A DNA stretch of 64,000 nucleotides from Flavobacterium lotistagni (GCF_011392125.1 NZ_JAAJBU010000003.1:186001-250000), one strand, 5' to 3'. Positions 7,806 through 17,247 are shown, numbered from the stretch's first letter. A program made the numbers and translations. Notes: generated from the sequence alone by a model not told the origin.

Positions 7806-8870
7806 ATGGAAAAGAACGTTTTAGTTGCCCCGCTTAATTGGGGTTTGGGTCACGCCACACGCTGTATTCCGATTATTCGGGCGCTGGTGCAAAACCAATA
7901 TACGCCGATTTTGGCCTCCGATGGCGAAGCTTTGGCGTTATTGCGCAAAGAATTTCCAACGCTCAAAACACTCGAATTGCCATCCTACGAAATTGAGTAT
8001 CCCAAAGACGGGCAAGACTTCAAGTGGAAAATGTTGCGCCACCTGCCCAAGATGTACGAAGCCATTCTTGAAGAAAAGAAAATCGTTAAGCAATGGGTGA
8101 AAGAACACAATTTGGTTGGTATTATTTCAGACAACCGCCTTGGGGTTTACCACAAAAAAGTGCAATCGGTTTTTATCACGCACCAACTCAACGTCTTGAG
8201 CGGAAACACGACTTGGTTCTCTAGTCAATTGCACCAGCGCATCATTAAGAAATTCGACGAATGTTGGGTACCGGATCTCGAAGAAAAGCCGAATCTTTCC
8301 GGAAAACTCGGCCATCTGAAAAAGTCGCAGCCACACATTAAGTATTTAGGGCCACTGAGTCGATTGGAGCAAAAAGAAGTTCCGCCGCAATACGATTTAA
8401 TGGTCATTTTGTCTGGGCCTGAACCACAACGCAGTATGTTTGAACATCGGCTTCGCGATCAAATTGACACGTTTCAGGGAAAGGTAATTTTTGTGTGCGG
8501 GAAGATGGCCTTGCAGCAATCCAAAATCCAGATTGAGCATGTAACGTTCTATAATTTCATGACTTCGGAGCAATTGGAACAAGCCTACAACCAGAGCAAA
8601 ATAGTACTGTGTCGCTCGGGTTATACTACCATCATGGATTTGGTAAAACTGCGCAAGAAGGCTTTTTTAATCCCGACGCCCGGACAATTCGAACAGGAAT
8701 ATTTAGCTAAAAGATTGAAGAAACACGGCGTATTTCCGTCTTGTAAGCAGGAAGATTTCAGCTTTGACAAATTACTCGAGTTAGACTTGTATCAAAAGCC
8801 GACTTTTCTAACCGAACCGATTCATTGGAAACAATTATTCTGCCTTTTCGAGCGTGAAGGAGAACTCTGA
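7806..8870 (+). CDS. Glycosyltransferase (MurG/UGT-like, GT-B fold)
   Basis: Encodes 354 residues. The N-terminal motif LVAPLNWGLGHATRCIPIIR is the glycine-rich loop of GT28-like transferases, and the C-terminal donor-site region has CRSGYTTIMDLV, PTPGQFEQEYLAKRL. These resemble the uncharacterised archaeal/bacterial MJ1255-type group. It would transfer a sugar from a nucleotide donor; the acceptor is unknown. The gene runs into the convergent PhoR-like kinase gene, sharing 36 bp at their 3' ends (8835-8870). Confidence 0.8.
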   Translation: MEKNVLVAPLNWGLGHATRCIPIIRALVQNQYTPILASDGEALALLRKEFPTLKTLELPSYEIEYPKDGQDFKWKMLRHLPKMYEAILEEKKIVKQWVKEHNLVGIISDNRLGVYHKKVQSVFITHQLNVLSGNTTWFSSQLHQRIIKKFDECWVPDLEEKPNLSGKLGHLKKSQPHIKYLGPLSRLEQKEVPPQYDLMVILSGPEPQRSMFEHRLRDQIDTFQGKVIFVCGKMALQQSKIQIEHVTFYNFMTSEQLEQAYNQSKIVLCRSGYTTIMDLVKLRKKAFLIPTPGQFEQEYLAKRLKKHGVFPSCKQEDFSFDKLLELDLYQKPTFLTEPIHWKQLFCLFEREGEL

Positions 8871-9878
8871 GCCTTTGCCAAACTCACTCTCTACATAGAT
8901 TTTCTCGTTGTGCGCCTCAATGATGTGCTTCACAATCGACAATCCTAAACCCGAACCGCCTTCACTGCGAGCGCCACTTTTGTCGACGCGGTAAAAACGT
9001 TCAAAAAGCCTCGGAATATGTTGTTTCTCGATGCCTTCACCGTCGTCTTTAATGCGAACGATGACTTTCTTGTCGGTCAGGCTTTCGATACTGACTTCGG
9101 TCGAGCCTTTCTCTTTGCCATATTTGATGGAATTCATCACCAAGTTGATGAGCACTTGCTCTATTTTTTCACTGTCGGCCGATACCATGATGGGTTTGTG
9201 GTATTTCATATCGAACAGCAGTAGGATGTCTTTTTTGGAAGCTTCCATTTCGAGCAGATCAAAAACGTTCTGTACTAATCTGACGATATCGAACGAATGG
9301 ATTTCGAGGTTCAAATCGCCGAGTTCGAGTTTGGAAATCATGTCTAAATCTTGCACGATATAAATCAAGCGCTCGACTCCTTTTTCTGCGCGTTGCAAAT
9401 ATTTCTTGCGAATTTGTTTGTCGTTCATCGCACCGTCAAGCAAGGTAGAAAGATAGCCTTGAACCGTAAATAGCGGGGTTTTTAATTCGTGCGATACATT
9501 GCCGATAAATTCCCGACGGTACTCCTCACGCACTTTGAGCATTTCAATTTCTAGTTTTTTATCGGTGGCGAATTTCTGTACTTCGCGGGTTAACGTTTCC
9601 ATATCAGTAGTGATGGGCTGGCTACGGAAAGTAGTAGATTCGAGCAATGACACATCGTCATAAATCTTTTTGACCCTTCGATAAATAAAATGTTCTGCAC
9701 GGTACTGAATAACAAAAAACGCGAAGAAAGCCACAGCGATGGCAAAACAGCAGCAGAACAGCCAAGAAAATTCGAAGAAAAAGTAAGTCAAAAAAGCCAC
9801 AACACCCGTAGAAAAAAAGGTGATGTAGAGCGCCGAGATACCGGCAAAAGTATAAGTCTTTTTAAATTTAACGCCCAT
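8835..9878 (-). CDS. PhoR-like sensor histidine kinase
   Basis: Encodes 347 residues. Two adjacent membrane segments fill about 9-32 and 37-57 with almost no periplasmic loop. The HisKA motif NVSHELKTPLFTVQGYL carries His130, and the ATPase domain shows VNSIKYG, DDGEGI and GSGLGLSIVKHI. The short membrane hairpin resembles PhoR-type kinases that sense through a partner rather than a periplasmic domain. It is downstream of the PhoB-like regulator by 56 bp, in one operon. Its last 12 codons overlap the convergent glycosyltransferase gene. Confidence 0.87.
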   Translation of the reverse strand: MGVKFKKTYTFAGISALYITFFSTGVVAFLTYFFFEFSWLFCCCFAIAVAFFAFFVIQYRAEHFIYRRVKKIYDDVSLLESTTFRSQPITTDMETLTREVQKFATDKKLEIEMLKVREEYRREFIGNVSHELKTPLFTVQGYLSTLLDGAMNDKQIRKKYLQRAEKGVERLIYIVQDLDMISKLELGDLNLEIHSFDIVRLVQNVFDLLEMEASKKDILLLFDMKYHKPIMVSADSEKIEQVLINLVMNSIKYGKEKGSTEVSIESLTDKKVIVRIKDDGEGIEKQHIPRLFERFYRVDKSGARSEGGSGLGLSIVKHIIEAHNEKIYVESEFGKGSEFSFTLEKAE

Positions 9879-9934
9879 TTTGCAGTTGGTCAGTGGCCCG
9901 AAATTGCTTCAAAGATAGCTTAAAAACTACTTCC

Positions 9935-10621
9935 TTACACTTCGAATTTGTAACCGACGCCTTTGATGGTCTTGAAGAAATCGTCGCCGATTTTCTCACG
10001 CAGTTTGCGAATGTGTACATCGATGGTACGACCGCCGACGATGACCTCGTTGCCCCAAACTTTATCAAGGATTTCTTCGCGTTTGAAAACTTTTCCAGGT
10101 TTGGAAGCCAGCAAGTAAAAAAGTTCAAATTCTTTTCTGGGCAATACAATCTCGCGGCCATTTTTGATAATCTTATATTCTTCGCGATTGATTTCGATAT
10201 CGCCTACATTCAAGGTTTCAGCATTTTTATTTTCATCGCCTTTTAATCGTCGCAACAACGCCTTGACTTTACTCACGAGCAATTTCGGCTTGATGGGCTT
10301 GGTGATGTAATCGTCGGCGCCGGCATCAAAACCAGCCACCTGAGAATAATCTTCACTGCGTGCGGTCAGAAAGGTAATGATTACTTGGCTAAGCTCGGGA
10401 ATTTTGCGGATGTTTTCACAAGCTTCCATGCCGTCCATCTCGGGCATCATGACATCCATAATAATCAAGTGCGGCAATTCTTTTTTGGCTTTTACAATCG
10501 CTTCTTTACCGTTGGAGGCCGTAACAATTTGATAACCTTCCTGAGATAGATTATACCCGACAATTTCTAGAATGTCCGCCTCGTCATCGACCAGTAAAAT
10601 CTTGATGTCTTTTTTCTTCAT
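9935..10621 (-). CDS. PhoB-like OmpR-family response regulator
   Basis: Encodes 228 residues. The receiver has Asp12/Asp13 and phosphoacceptor Asp56 (LIIMDVMMPEMDG). A winged-helix DNA-binding domain occupies about 130-228, with LPRKEFELFYLLASKPGKV and the recognition helix region GGRTIDVHIRKLREKIG. The pair with the kinase downstream is arranged as in phosphate-type systems. It is divergent from the TonB-dependent receptor gene, whose upstream region has 11-bp-spaced direct repeats suited to an OmpR-type factor, so that receptor is its most obvious target. Phosphate as the signal is inference. Confidence 0.9.
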   Translation of the reverse strand: MKKKDIKILLVDDEADILEIVGYNLSQEGYQIVTASNGKEAIVKAKKELPHLIIMDVMMPEMDGMEACENIRKIPELSQVIITFLTARSEDYSQVAGFDAGADDYITKPIKPKLLVSKVKALLRRLKGDENKNAETLNVGDIEINREEYKIIKNGREIVLPRKEFELFYLLASKPGKVFKREEILDKVWGNEVIVGGRTIDVHIRKLREKIGDDFFKTIKGVGYKFEV

Positions 10622-10745
10622 AACGCAAATTAATCTATAAAACCCTGCTGTGGCAGCTAGCTTTCTGCCCAGATGGTTTGGGTTTGCGATTGTAAAAGTA
10701 AAGATAAAAGAATATGGTTAAATGCGCTTAACTGTAATTTAATTT

Positions 10746-10797
10746 GTTAACAATTAGGTAATCTTAAAGCAACCGAAACGTAACAACCCAGTAACAC
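10746..10797 (+). promoter_or_regulatory. Candidate OmpR/PhoB-type operator upstream of the TonB-dependent receptor
   Basis: Two pairs of direct repeats have an 11-bp period: GTTAACA (10746) with GGTAATC (10757), and GTAACAA (10780) with GTAACAC (10791). Eleven-base spacing is the usual geometry for Pho-box-like sites bound by OmpR-family dimers. A weak -7 box TTTCTTTG (10817-10824) lies 19 bp further on, and the receptor starts at 10849. Confidence 0.38.
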
Positions 10798-10848
10798 GAA
10801 CTTTACAACGCAGGCGTTTCTTTGCCGAAAATTTAACATTCCAAAGAA

Positions 10849-13632
10849 ATGAAAACCAAACTGATATTGTTTTTGCTATTTATAGGTGTGATTTCGTTTG
10901 CGCAAACCAAAGGAACCATTACTGGAACACTCACCGATAAAGATGCCAACAACGCTACATTACCTTTTGCCAATGCCGCCATCAAAGGCTCGACTATCGG
11001 AACCCAAACAGACGAAAACGGGAAATACTCCTTGTCGGTAGCAGCCGGAAACTACACTTTGGTTTTGAGTTTCTTAGGTTACGAAAATGTCGAAGTACCT
11101 GTAAATGTTAAGGCTGGAGAAACTATTACAGTCAATAGAGCTTTAGGTTCTGGCAGTTACAAATTAGAAGATGTTGTGGTGAAAGCTACTGGATCACGCG
11201 AGAAAGAAACCGCATTGCTCCTAGACCAGAAAAAAGCGGTCGAAATTAAGCAAAGCATCGGCGCACAGGAAATGGCTAGAAAAGGCGTCAGCAACGTTCA
11301 GGAGGGATTAACCAAAATCACCGGAGTATCCAAAACAGAATCGCGCGGATTGTTCGTTCGTGGGTTGGAAGAGCGTTACAACAACCTCTTGATTAATGAT
11401 TTACAGGCACCCTCGAACAGCCCTTTTAAAAAGATTATCCCATTGGATTTGTTTCCTACTGATATTGTTGGGGTACTCAATGTTTATAAAACTTTCAACC
11501 CCAATATTCCCGGTGACTTTGCTGGAGCGACCATTAATATTGAAACGTCGCAGCCTAGAGCCAGCCTAACCAAAATCAGCACGAGTTTGGGTTATACTAC
11601 CAATAACAACGGCCGCGATTTCTTAATTTCTGAAGATGCCAACACCACACAAGGGTTTTTAGGATTGCTTCAGAAAGACCGAGAACTTCCAGCTGCTTTT
11701 GGCGGCGTGCCTTCCGGAAAAATTCTTACACCAGAACAGTACAATTCTTCAAGCAAACAAAATTCGTGGGACGTTGATAATTCAACCAGCCCGATCAATT
11801 CTGGTATCGGATTTTTGCACACCGAGAAATTCAGTTTAGATAAGAACCGTTCAGTGAGCTACATTTTTTCGTTGAACGCTGAAAACAAATACCAAGTGCT
11901 GGAAGGTATCGACCGTACGTTCAATCAAGGACAAGGCAACTATGACAATAATTTCAAAACCTCGAAATATAATTACACGACTTCACTTTCAGGTTTGGCA
12001 GGTGTGAAATATAAATCAGAGCGTTTTGATGTGGCTTTCAATTCGTTCTTACTTCGCTCCACCAGCAGCACCATTCAAGACCAATTGGGTTATAAGAACA
12101 GTTTGAACACCAACCCGAATGTTTTGATTCGACTCAATCAATTCGAAGAGACTAAATATTGGAACAACCAAATTTTGGCCAATTACAAACTTACAGCTAA
12201 TGGCAAACACGCTTTAAAAGGTGGATTTTCGATGGTAAAAACTACCTACAATTTGCCAGACAGAAAAGTAATCACCGGCGAGAAAATCAATGAGAATGAA
12301 ATTATCACCACTTATGGTGCGGATAATTTAATCCGTCAGTATTTTGATGTGTCGGGCAATCGTTTCTTCTCAGGCATGCTAGAATATGCGGTAAAGCTCA
12401 AAGAGAAAGACAACGGTAAAGACACTAAACTAACACTAGGTTACAACGGAATGAGTCACGAAGAAATTTCATCTTACCGTTTTGTGTTTGGCAGACCTTT
12501 ATTGGCGAATCCTTTTACGGTTGAAATCAACAACATCAGCGAAACTATTCAAAATGATGTAGCCAACGGATTGGTGAAATTTACCGAAGAATCTACCGGA
12601 GACTGGCGTTCGAAATTGTATCAAAATGTGCAATCGGGCTATGCCAACTTGTTTTTGAATGTAGCCCAAAAATGGGATATCAACGGAGGAATTCGAGTAG
12701 AGCAATCCCTGCGTGAGATCAAATACCGTCAAACCGGCGATGCTTTCGACGCAAATTATCGCAAACTCAAAAAAGACAAAGTCGATGTATTGCCTTCGCT
12801 CAACGTAAAATATGCGGTAACTGAAAAAAACAATTTGCGTTTTGCTGCATCGAAAACCATCACACGCCCGACTTCTATAGAAATTCTTCCGGTGAATTTT
12901 GTTAATCCTGACGGAACCGTAGAAATCGGAAACTCGAAAATTGAAAACAGTGACAATTTGAATTTCGATCTGAAATATGAAATGTTCCCAGAGAACAACC
13001 AACTTTTTGTGGTCGGTTTGTTCGGAAAGCAAATCCAGAATCCGATTGAGCGAATATTTATCCCAACAGCTAGTAGTGGTGGTCAAATCATCACTTATGC
13101 CAATTCTAAAAGTGCTTTATTGTATGGAGTTGAACTCGAAATGATTTTGCCTTTGAACAAACTCAGCGCGGTCTTGAACAATTTTTCTTGGGGCTTCAAT
13201 ACTTCAATCATGAAAAGTGAAGTAAAGGTGGATCGCGTTAAAAATCCATTGGAAAACAGCAGTTCCAGAGCTTTACAAGGCGCGTCCAATTGGCTCGTGA
13301 ATTCAGATTTGAAATATGAGTTCAAATTCAATGAAGACATGAAAAACACGATTTCATTGGTTTACGGAGTGGCTGGCGAAAGAATTTATGCAGTTGGAAC
13401 TGCAGGAATCGACCATATCTATGAGAAGCCGTTCCACAAACTCGACTTTGTTTGGTCAAGTAAATTATCGAAAAACATCGAAGCGAAACTAGCCATCGAC
13501 AACATCCTGAATCCAAGTTTCAAAAGAGAACTCGGCGATGAAAGCCAGCAGACCATTACCGAGAGTGATTTGACCGTGCGTGAATTCAAAAGAGGCACCG
13601 GATTTTCATTAGGCATCAATTACACCTTCTAA
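10849..13632 (+). CDS. TonB-dependent outer-membrane receptor with carboxypeptidase-like regulatory domain
   Basis: Encodes 927 residues. A signal peptide ends near residue 19 (IGVISFAQ). Residues about 20-105 form a CarboxypepD_reg-like domain (GTITGTLTD, NGKYSLSVAAGNYTLVLSFL). The plug domain covers about 130-230, with RGLEERYNNLLINDLQ and DFAGATINIETSQP. The rest is a beta-barrel ending in an aromatic residue (GINYTF). It should import a large or scarce nutrient across the outer membrane with TonB energy. A beta-helix lipoprotein gene follows 141 bp downstream; there is no SusD-like protein. Regulation by the divergent PhoB-like factor is plausible. Confidence 0.9.
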   Translation: MKTKLILFLLFIGVISFAQTKGTITGTLTDKDANNATLPFANAAIKGSTIGTQTDENGKYSLSVAAGNYTLVLSFLGYENVEVPVNVKAGETITVNRALGSGSYKLEDVVVKATGSREKETALLLDQKKAVEIKQSIGAQEMARKGVSNVQEGLTKITGVSKTESRGLFVRGLEERYNNLLINDLQAPSNSPFKKIIPLDLFPTDIVGVLNVYKTFNPNIPGDFAGATINIETSQPRASLTKISTSLGYTTNNNGRDFLISEDANTTQGFLGLLQKDRELPAAFGGVPSGKILTPEQYNSSSKQNSWDVDNSTSPINSGIGFLHTEKFSLDKNRSVSYIFSLNAENKYQVLEGIDRTFNQGQGNYDNNFKTSKYNYTTSLSGLAGVKYKSERFDVAFNSFLLRSTSSTIQDQLGYKNSLNTNPNVLIRLNQFEETKYWNNQILANYKLTANGKHALKGGFSMVKTTYNLPDRKVITGEKINENEIITTYGADNLIRQYFDVSGNRFFSGMLEYAVKLKEKDNGKDTKLTLGYNGMSHEEISSYRFVFGRPLLANPFTVEINNISETIQNDVANGLVKFTEESTGDWRSKLYQNVQSGYANLFLNVAQKWDINGGIRVEQSLREIKYRQTGDAFDANYRKLKKDKVDVLPSLNVKYAVTEKNNLRFAASKTITRPTSIEILPVNFVNPDGTVEIGNSKIENSDNLNFDLKYEMFPENNQLFVVGLFGKQIQNPIERIFIPTASSGGQIITYANSKSALLYGVELEMILPLNKLSAVLNNFSWGFNTSIMKSEVKVDRVKNPLENSSSRALQGASNWLVNSDLKYEFKFNEDMKNTISLVYGVAGERIYAVGTAGIDHIYEKPFHKLDFVWSSKLSKNIEAKLAIDNILNPSFKRELGDESQQTITESDLTVREFKRGTGFSLGINYTF

Positions 13633-13740
13633 ACTTTAGGTTAAGAAAACGTTTGTGTTTTAACGCAGACTTTACATTCACTTGACGCTTTTATAATCAT
13701 AATGCAATGTTGGGTTAACAGCTTTAATAAAACGAGAAAT

Positions 13741-13748
13741 TATTTTTG
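13741..13748 (+). promoter_or_regulatory. Bacteroidota -7 element (TATTTTTG)
   Basis: Exact TAnnTTTG match, 25 bp before the ATG at 13774. The lipoprotein can therefore be transcribed separately from the receptor. Confidence 0.5.
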
Positions 13749-13773
13749 CTCAACAACTTAAACGATATTCAAA

Positions 13774-15006
13774 ATGAAATCGAGAATTCAACAATCTCAA
13801 AAACTAAACTCAAAAATCATGGGTAAAAATTTACTTCTTAGTCTAGCTGTAATGGCTGGCATCTTCACTTCTTGTTCTTCGGATGACGAAAGTTCAAGCA
13901 GCACTCCAACGCCTACCGGAGAAATTTCTGGAGATTTTGGCGCGAACAGAGTTTACGTTAAAGGGAATTATACATTAAAAGGTACAGTTCGAATCAAATC
14001 TGGAGTGACAGTTACTTTTGATGCGGGTTCAGTAATCACTGCCGATGTAACCGATGGCGTTGATGCGCTAGTGATTGAAAATGGCGGAAAAGTGCTCATG
14101 AATGGTACTGCTGCCGACCCGATTGTTTTCACTCATACTACAAAAGTTCCTGGTTCTTGGGGTGGAATTATTATGTATGGAGATGCTCCGATTGTAGGTG
14201 CCAGTGGTGTAGCTTCTGCTACTTCAGAAGATGGGCTTACTAGTTCAGTTACTGGAACTGCGTACACTTATGGCGGAAGCAATGCGGCTCACAACGGCGG
14301 AGTTTTGCGTTATGTTCGCGTGGAGTATGCTGGTAAAAAAATCACTGATGGAACCAGCGAAATGAATGGTTTCTCGTTTTATTCAGTTGGTTCAGGAACG
14401 GTTTTAGAGAATTTAGTTTCATATAAAGGTGCTGATGACGGTTACGAATTTTATGGCGGAACGGTAAGCGCAACCAACCTTATTTCTTATGGAAACAGCG
14501 ACGATTCGTTTGACTGGCAAGACGGCTGGCGCGGACAATCCAATAGCAATTGGTATGCTTCACAAGTAGGAACCGGAAACTTTGGAATGGAAATAGAAGC
14601 TAAAAGTGTCAATAACGATTTTTGGCCTAAAATCAACAATATCACTTTAAAAAGAGCTGCCGGTACCGTTACAGAAGGTGGAAGTTCAGCGGCAGAATAC
14701 GATGCTATCCAATTCAAAAAGCAAGGAAACGGAGAATTCACCAACATTGTAATCTCAGGTTACACTACAGCCGGAGCTACAGCAGTAAGAATTCAAGATG
14801 CGGCTACCAACAATGATCAAGTCAACGGACACAAAATCAAATTGATTAATGTTAAAATCAACGATGGCACACCTCAATATACTGGAGCCAGTGGTATTAC
14901 CCCAGTATTTGCAGAAGCAGATTACACCTTGAGCAGCACAGCTACCGGAGCGACAATCACTTCAGGAGCTTGGACCATCGTAGAGGGCGTGAATTTATTG
15001 AACTAA
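13774..15006 (+). CDS. Surface lipoprotein with parallel beta-helix-like repeats
   Basis: Encodes 410 residues; a second possible ATG at 13819 gives a more compact signal peptide. The lipobox ends at Cys34 (GIFTSC) and is followed by a Ser/Asp-rich tether (SSDDESSSSTPTPTG) typical of Bacteroidota surface lipoproteins. The body has recurring short strands such as GVLRYVRVEYAG, VLENLVSYKGADDGYEF and ATNLISYGNSDDSFDW, the look of a right-handed beta-helix. No catalytic site is recognised. Its place behind the TonB-dependent receptor suggests it captures or processes that receptor's ligand; this is inference. A strong terminator follows. Confidence 0.72.
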   Translation: MKSRIQQSQKLNSKIMGKNLLLSLAVMAGIFTSCSSDDESSSSTPTPTGEISGDFGANRVYVKGNYTLKGTVRIKSGVTVTFDAGSVITADVTDGVDALVIENGGKVLMNGTAADPIVFTHTTKVPGSWGGIIMYGDAPIVGASGVASATSEDGLTSSVTGTAYTYGGSNAAHNGGVLRYVRVEYAGKKITDGTSEMNGFSFYSVGSGTVLENLVSYKGADDGYEFYGGTVSATNLISYGNSDDSFDWQDGWRGQSNSNWYASQVGTGNFGMEIEAKSVNNDFWPKINNITLKRAAGTVTEGGSSAAEYDAIQFKKQGNGEFTNIVISGYTTAGATAVRIQDAATNNDQVNGHKIKLINVKINDGTPQYTGASGITPVFAEADYTLSSTATGATITSGAWTIVEGVNLLN

Positions 15007-15021
15007 TTTTCAAATGATCAT

Positions 15022-15055
15022 AAAAAAACACCTCTAATTTCAGAGGTGTTTTTTT
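15022..15055 (+). terminator. Intrinsic terminator (bidirectional shape)
   Basis: The 14-bp stem 15022-15035 pairs perfectly with 15042-15055 around a 6-base loop, with A and T runs at the ends. It closes the receptor/lipoprotein unit and separates it from the small T9SS protein. Confidence 0.85.
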
Positions 15056-15105
15056 ATGATTTTGTTTTAATTTTAATTTCTATCTTTACCGCATTGAATT
15101 TTACC

Positions 15106-15429
15106 ATGAAGAAAAATTACCTTTATACAATTGCCTTGGGGCTTTGTTTGTTCTCGCTGAAGGTTTCGGCGCAGGATAACAGACCCACAGTTACAGGCGC
15201 AGAGGTTTTGGGTTTTTACCCGAATCCGGTCAATACAGGTAAAATCTTCATCACTTCAAAAACTTCTTTAGACAAAGACATCACAATTTTCGATGTTCTT
15301 GGGAAAAAAGTTTTACAGGCGACTATCAATGCGAAAGAGCTTTCCATTGCAAGCCTATCTCCAGGGGTTTATATCATTAAAATCCGCGAAGGAGAAGCGA
15401 CAGCTACTAGAAAGCTGATTGTTAAGTAG
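15106..15429 (+). CDS. Minimal T9SS type A sorting-domain protein
   Basis: Encodes 107 residues from the ATG at 15106; an in-frame upstream ATG at 15046 lies inside the terminator and is unlikely. After a signal peptide ending near VSAQ, almost the whole mature chain is one T9SS type A C-terminal domain: GFYPNPVNTGKIFI, DVLGKKVLQ and LSPGVYIIKIREGEATATRKLIVK. No cargo module is left, which is unusual. A near-consensus -7 box TATCTTTA is at 15081-15088. It should be exported and recognised by the type IX machinery. It precedes a larger T9SS protein with the same type of tail. Confidence 0.8.
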   Translation: MKKNYLYTIALGLCLFSLKVSAQDNRPTVTGAEVLGFYPNPVNTGKIFITSKTSLDKDITIFDVLGKKVLQATINAKELSIASLSPGVYIIKIREGEATATRKLIVK

Positions 15430-15500
15430 TTGTTTTTTTAACAACCAATTTCTTTGTCTTTAATTTACCTTAATTTATTTTCTTCATAGGAAATACTTCC

Positions 15501-15508
15501 TATATTTG
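15501..15508 (+). promoter_or_regulatory. Bacteroidota -7 element (TATATTTG)
   Basis: Exact consensus match, 26 bp before the ATG at 15535. Confidence 0.58.
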
Positions 15509-15534
15509 TAGTCTTGAATTTTAAAAACTTAAAA

Positions 15535-17229
15535 ATGAAAAAACTTTACATTTTACTATTATCAGTGGTAAGTGCTGCGTCTTTTGGACAGACTTTTTAC
15601 GCTGAGAACATGGGAACTCCATCAGGAACGACAGCCATTGCTGACAATGTTTTCCAAAATTCAGCGCCTATCGCTTATTCAGGAACTGGTGATGTTAGAG
15701 CTTCATTGCCTTCTTCGGGTTATAACGGAGCTACTGGTGCCGGAAACGTATTTATCAACGCTGTTGACGAGTACTTCCAAATCGATGGTTTGAATACTGC
15801 ACCTTACAACACTGCTGATATCCAATTGTCATTCGGAATTAATACCCCAAGCCCAGTAACCAATGTGTTAACAGTAGAAGTAAGTACTGATGCCACCAAC
15901 TGGACGCCAATTACTTACACACCTTCAGGAACAGGTTGGACATTAGCTACAGTTAGCGGAGGTGTGATTCCATCATCTGCAACGCTTTCTATCCGTTTCA
16001 AATCCACTTCTACAGCACAATTTAGACTTGATGATATTAAGTTGAGCAACGTTTCTGCTTCTTGTACTTTAGTACTAGGAACTGCAACTGCAGTTTGCGA
16101 TGGATATAATTTAGGTATAGATACTTATACGGTAACCATTCCTTACACCGGTGGTGGTAATGCCGCTTACACTGTTACACCAAATGTAGGAAGTGTTGGA
16201 GGAGATAGCCCTTCTTCTGTAGAAGCCGGAAACATTGTAATCACAGGCGTTCCAGAAGGAACTGCTTTCTCAGCTACAGTTATTGGAGGCACTTGTAATT
16301 TAAGTGCTGGTGTTGCTTCTCCTGAGTGCAAGCCAATAAATGCTTTGCCAATGAGAGATCGATTCAACTATGCTGAAGGAAGTTCTCTAGGTGCTCAAGA
16401 ACAATGGACCAACATCAATTCAGGGGATAATATCTTGGTTGCTGCTGGAAGTTTGAACTATCCTAACGCAACTTCAGCAGGGAATTCGGTAACTTTTACA
16501 GGTTCAGGAATTGACTGTTACTCGCCATTTACATCAACTACTGAAGGAACTATTTATGCTTCATTCATGATGAATGTAACTGATTTGGCTGCGTCTGTTG
16601 ATGCTGCGGAAACTTATTTTGCTGCATTTACTGATGCTTCAAGATCTTTCAAAGCGCGTATGTTCTTTAAAAGAACCGGAACACAATACCAATTGGGTCT
16701 TGATGCACCATCATTTACAACAAATTATGATGCTACATTAAGAAATATTGGTGATGTAGTATTTGTAGTAATGGGTTATGATTTTGCTTCTAACACTTTA
16801 AGTGCATGGATCAATCCTGATTTGACTTCATTTAGTGCCAGCACTCCAGCATCTTTAACTGCCACTCCTGCTACTGCAATCACTCAAATTGGTGGTTTCA
16901 TCTTGAGACAAGACAACAATGCTACGCCAACAATGATTATCGATGAATTGACTGTGGCTACAACAACAGCGCAATTATTGACCGTAAAACAAAACGAAAT
17001 TCCTGGTTTGAGCGTTTATCCTAACCCAGTGACTAGAGGCGTATTGTTCATCAACACTCAAGCAAACGCTGAGAAAAACGTAGCCATCTATGACATCTTA
17101 GGAAAACAAGTTTTGAATACCACTACAGCAAGCAACGAAATCAATGTGGCTTCATTGAAATCGGGTGCTTACATCCTTAAAATTACTGAAGCCGGTAAAA
17201 CTGCTACCAGCAAATTGATGGTGAAGTAA
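15535..17229 (+). CDS. T9SS-secreted surface or extracellular protein of unknown function
   Basis: Encodes 564 residues from the ATG at 15535 (an in-frame TTG lies 21 bp earlier). A signal peptide (LLLSVVSAASFGQ) is followed by a beta-rich module of about 160 residues with RFRLDDIKLSNV-like features seen in choice-of-anchor/MAM-like domains, a middle Ig-like stretch (TVTIPYTGGGNAAYTV), and a second lectin-like module (residues about 275-485). It ends in a type A sorting domain: SVYPNPVTRGVLFI, DILGKQVLN, KSGAYILKITEAG. It probably acts as an adhesin or carbohydrate-binding protein, but no active site is recognised. Confidence 0.75.
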   Translation: MKKLYILLLSVVSAASFGQTFYAENMGTPSGTTAIADNVFQNSAPIAYSGTGDVRASLPSSGYNGATGAGNVFINAVDEYFQIDGLNTAPYNTADIQLSFGINTPSPVTNVLTVEVSTDATNWTPITYTPSGTGWTLATVSGGVIPSSATLSIRFKSTSTAQFRLDDIKLSNVSASCTLVLGTATAVCDGYNLGIDTYTVTIPYTGGGNAAYTVTPNVGSVGGDSPSSVEAGNIVITGVPEGTAFSATVIGGTCNLSAGVASPECKPINALPMRDRFNYAEGSSLGAQEQWTNINSGDNILVAAGSLNYPNATSAGNSVTFTGSGIDCYSPFTSTTEGTIYASFMMNVTDLAASVDAAETYFAAFTDASRSFKARMFFKRTGTQYQLGLDAPSFTTNYDATLRNIGDVVFVVMGYDFASNTLSAWINPDLTSFSASTPASLTATPATAITQIGGFILRQDNNATPTMIIDELTVATTTAQLLTVKQNEIPGLSVYPNPVTRGVLFINTQANAEKNVAIYDILGKQVLNTTTASNEINVASLKSGAYILKITEAGKTATSKLMVK

Positions 17230-17247
17230 TTCTCACTTAAACATATT

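Noticed and set aside
12499..13086. 195-codon minus-strand frame inside the TonB receptor gene
   Set aside because: Antisense shadow of a conserved beta-barrel; no promoter or family support.
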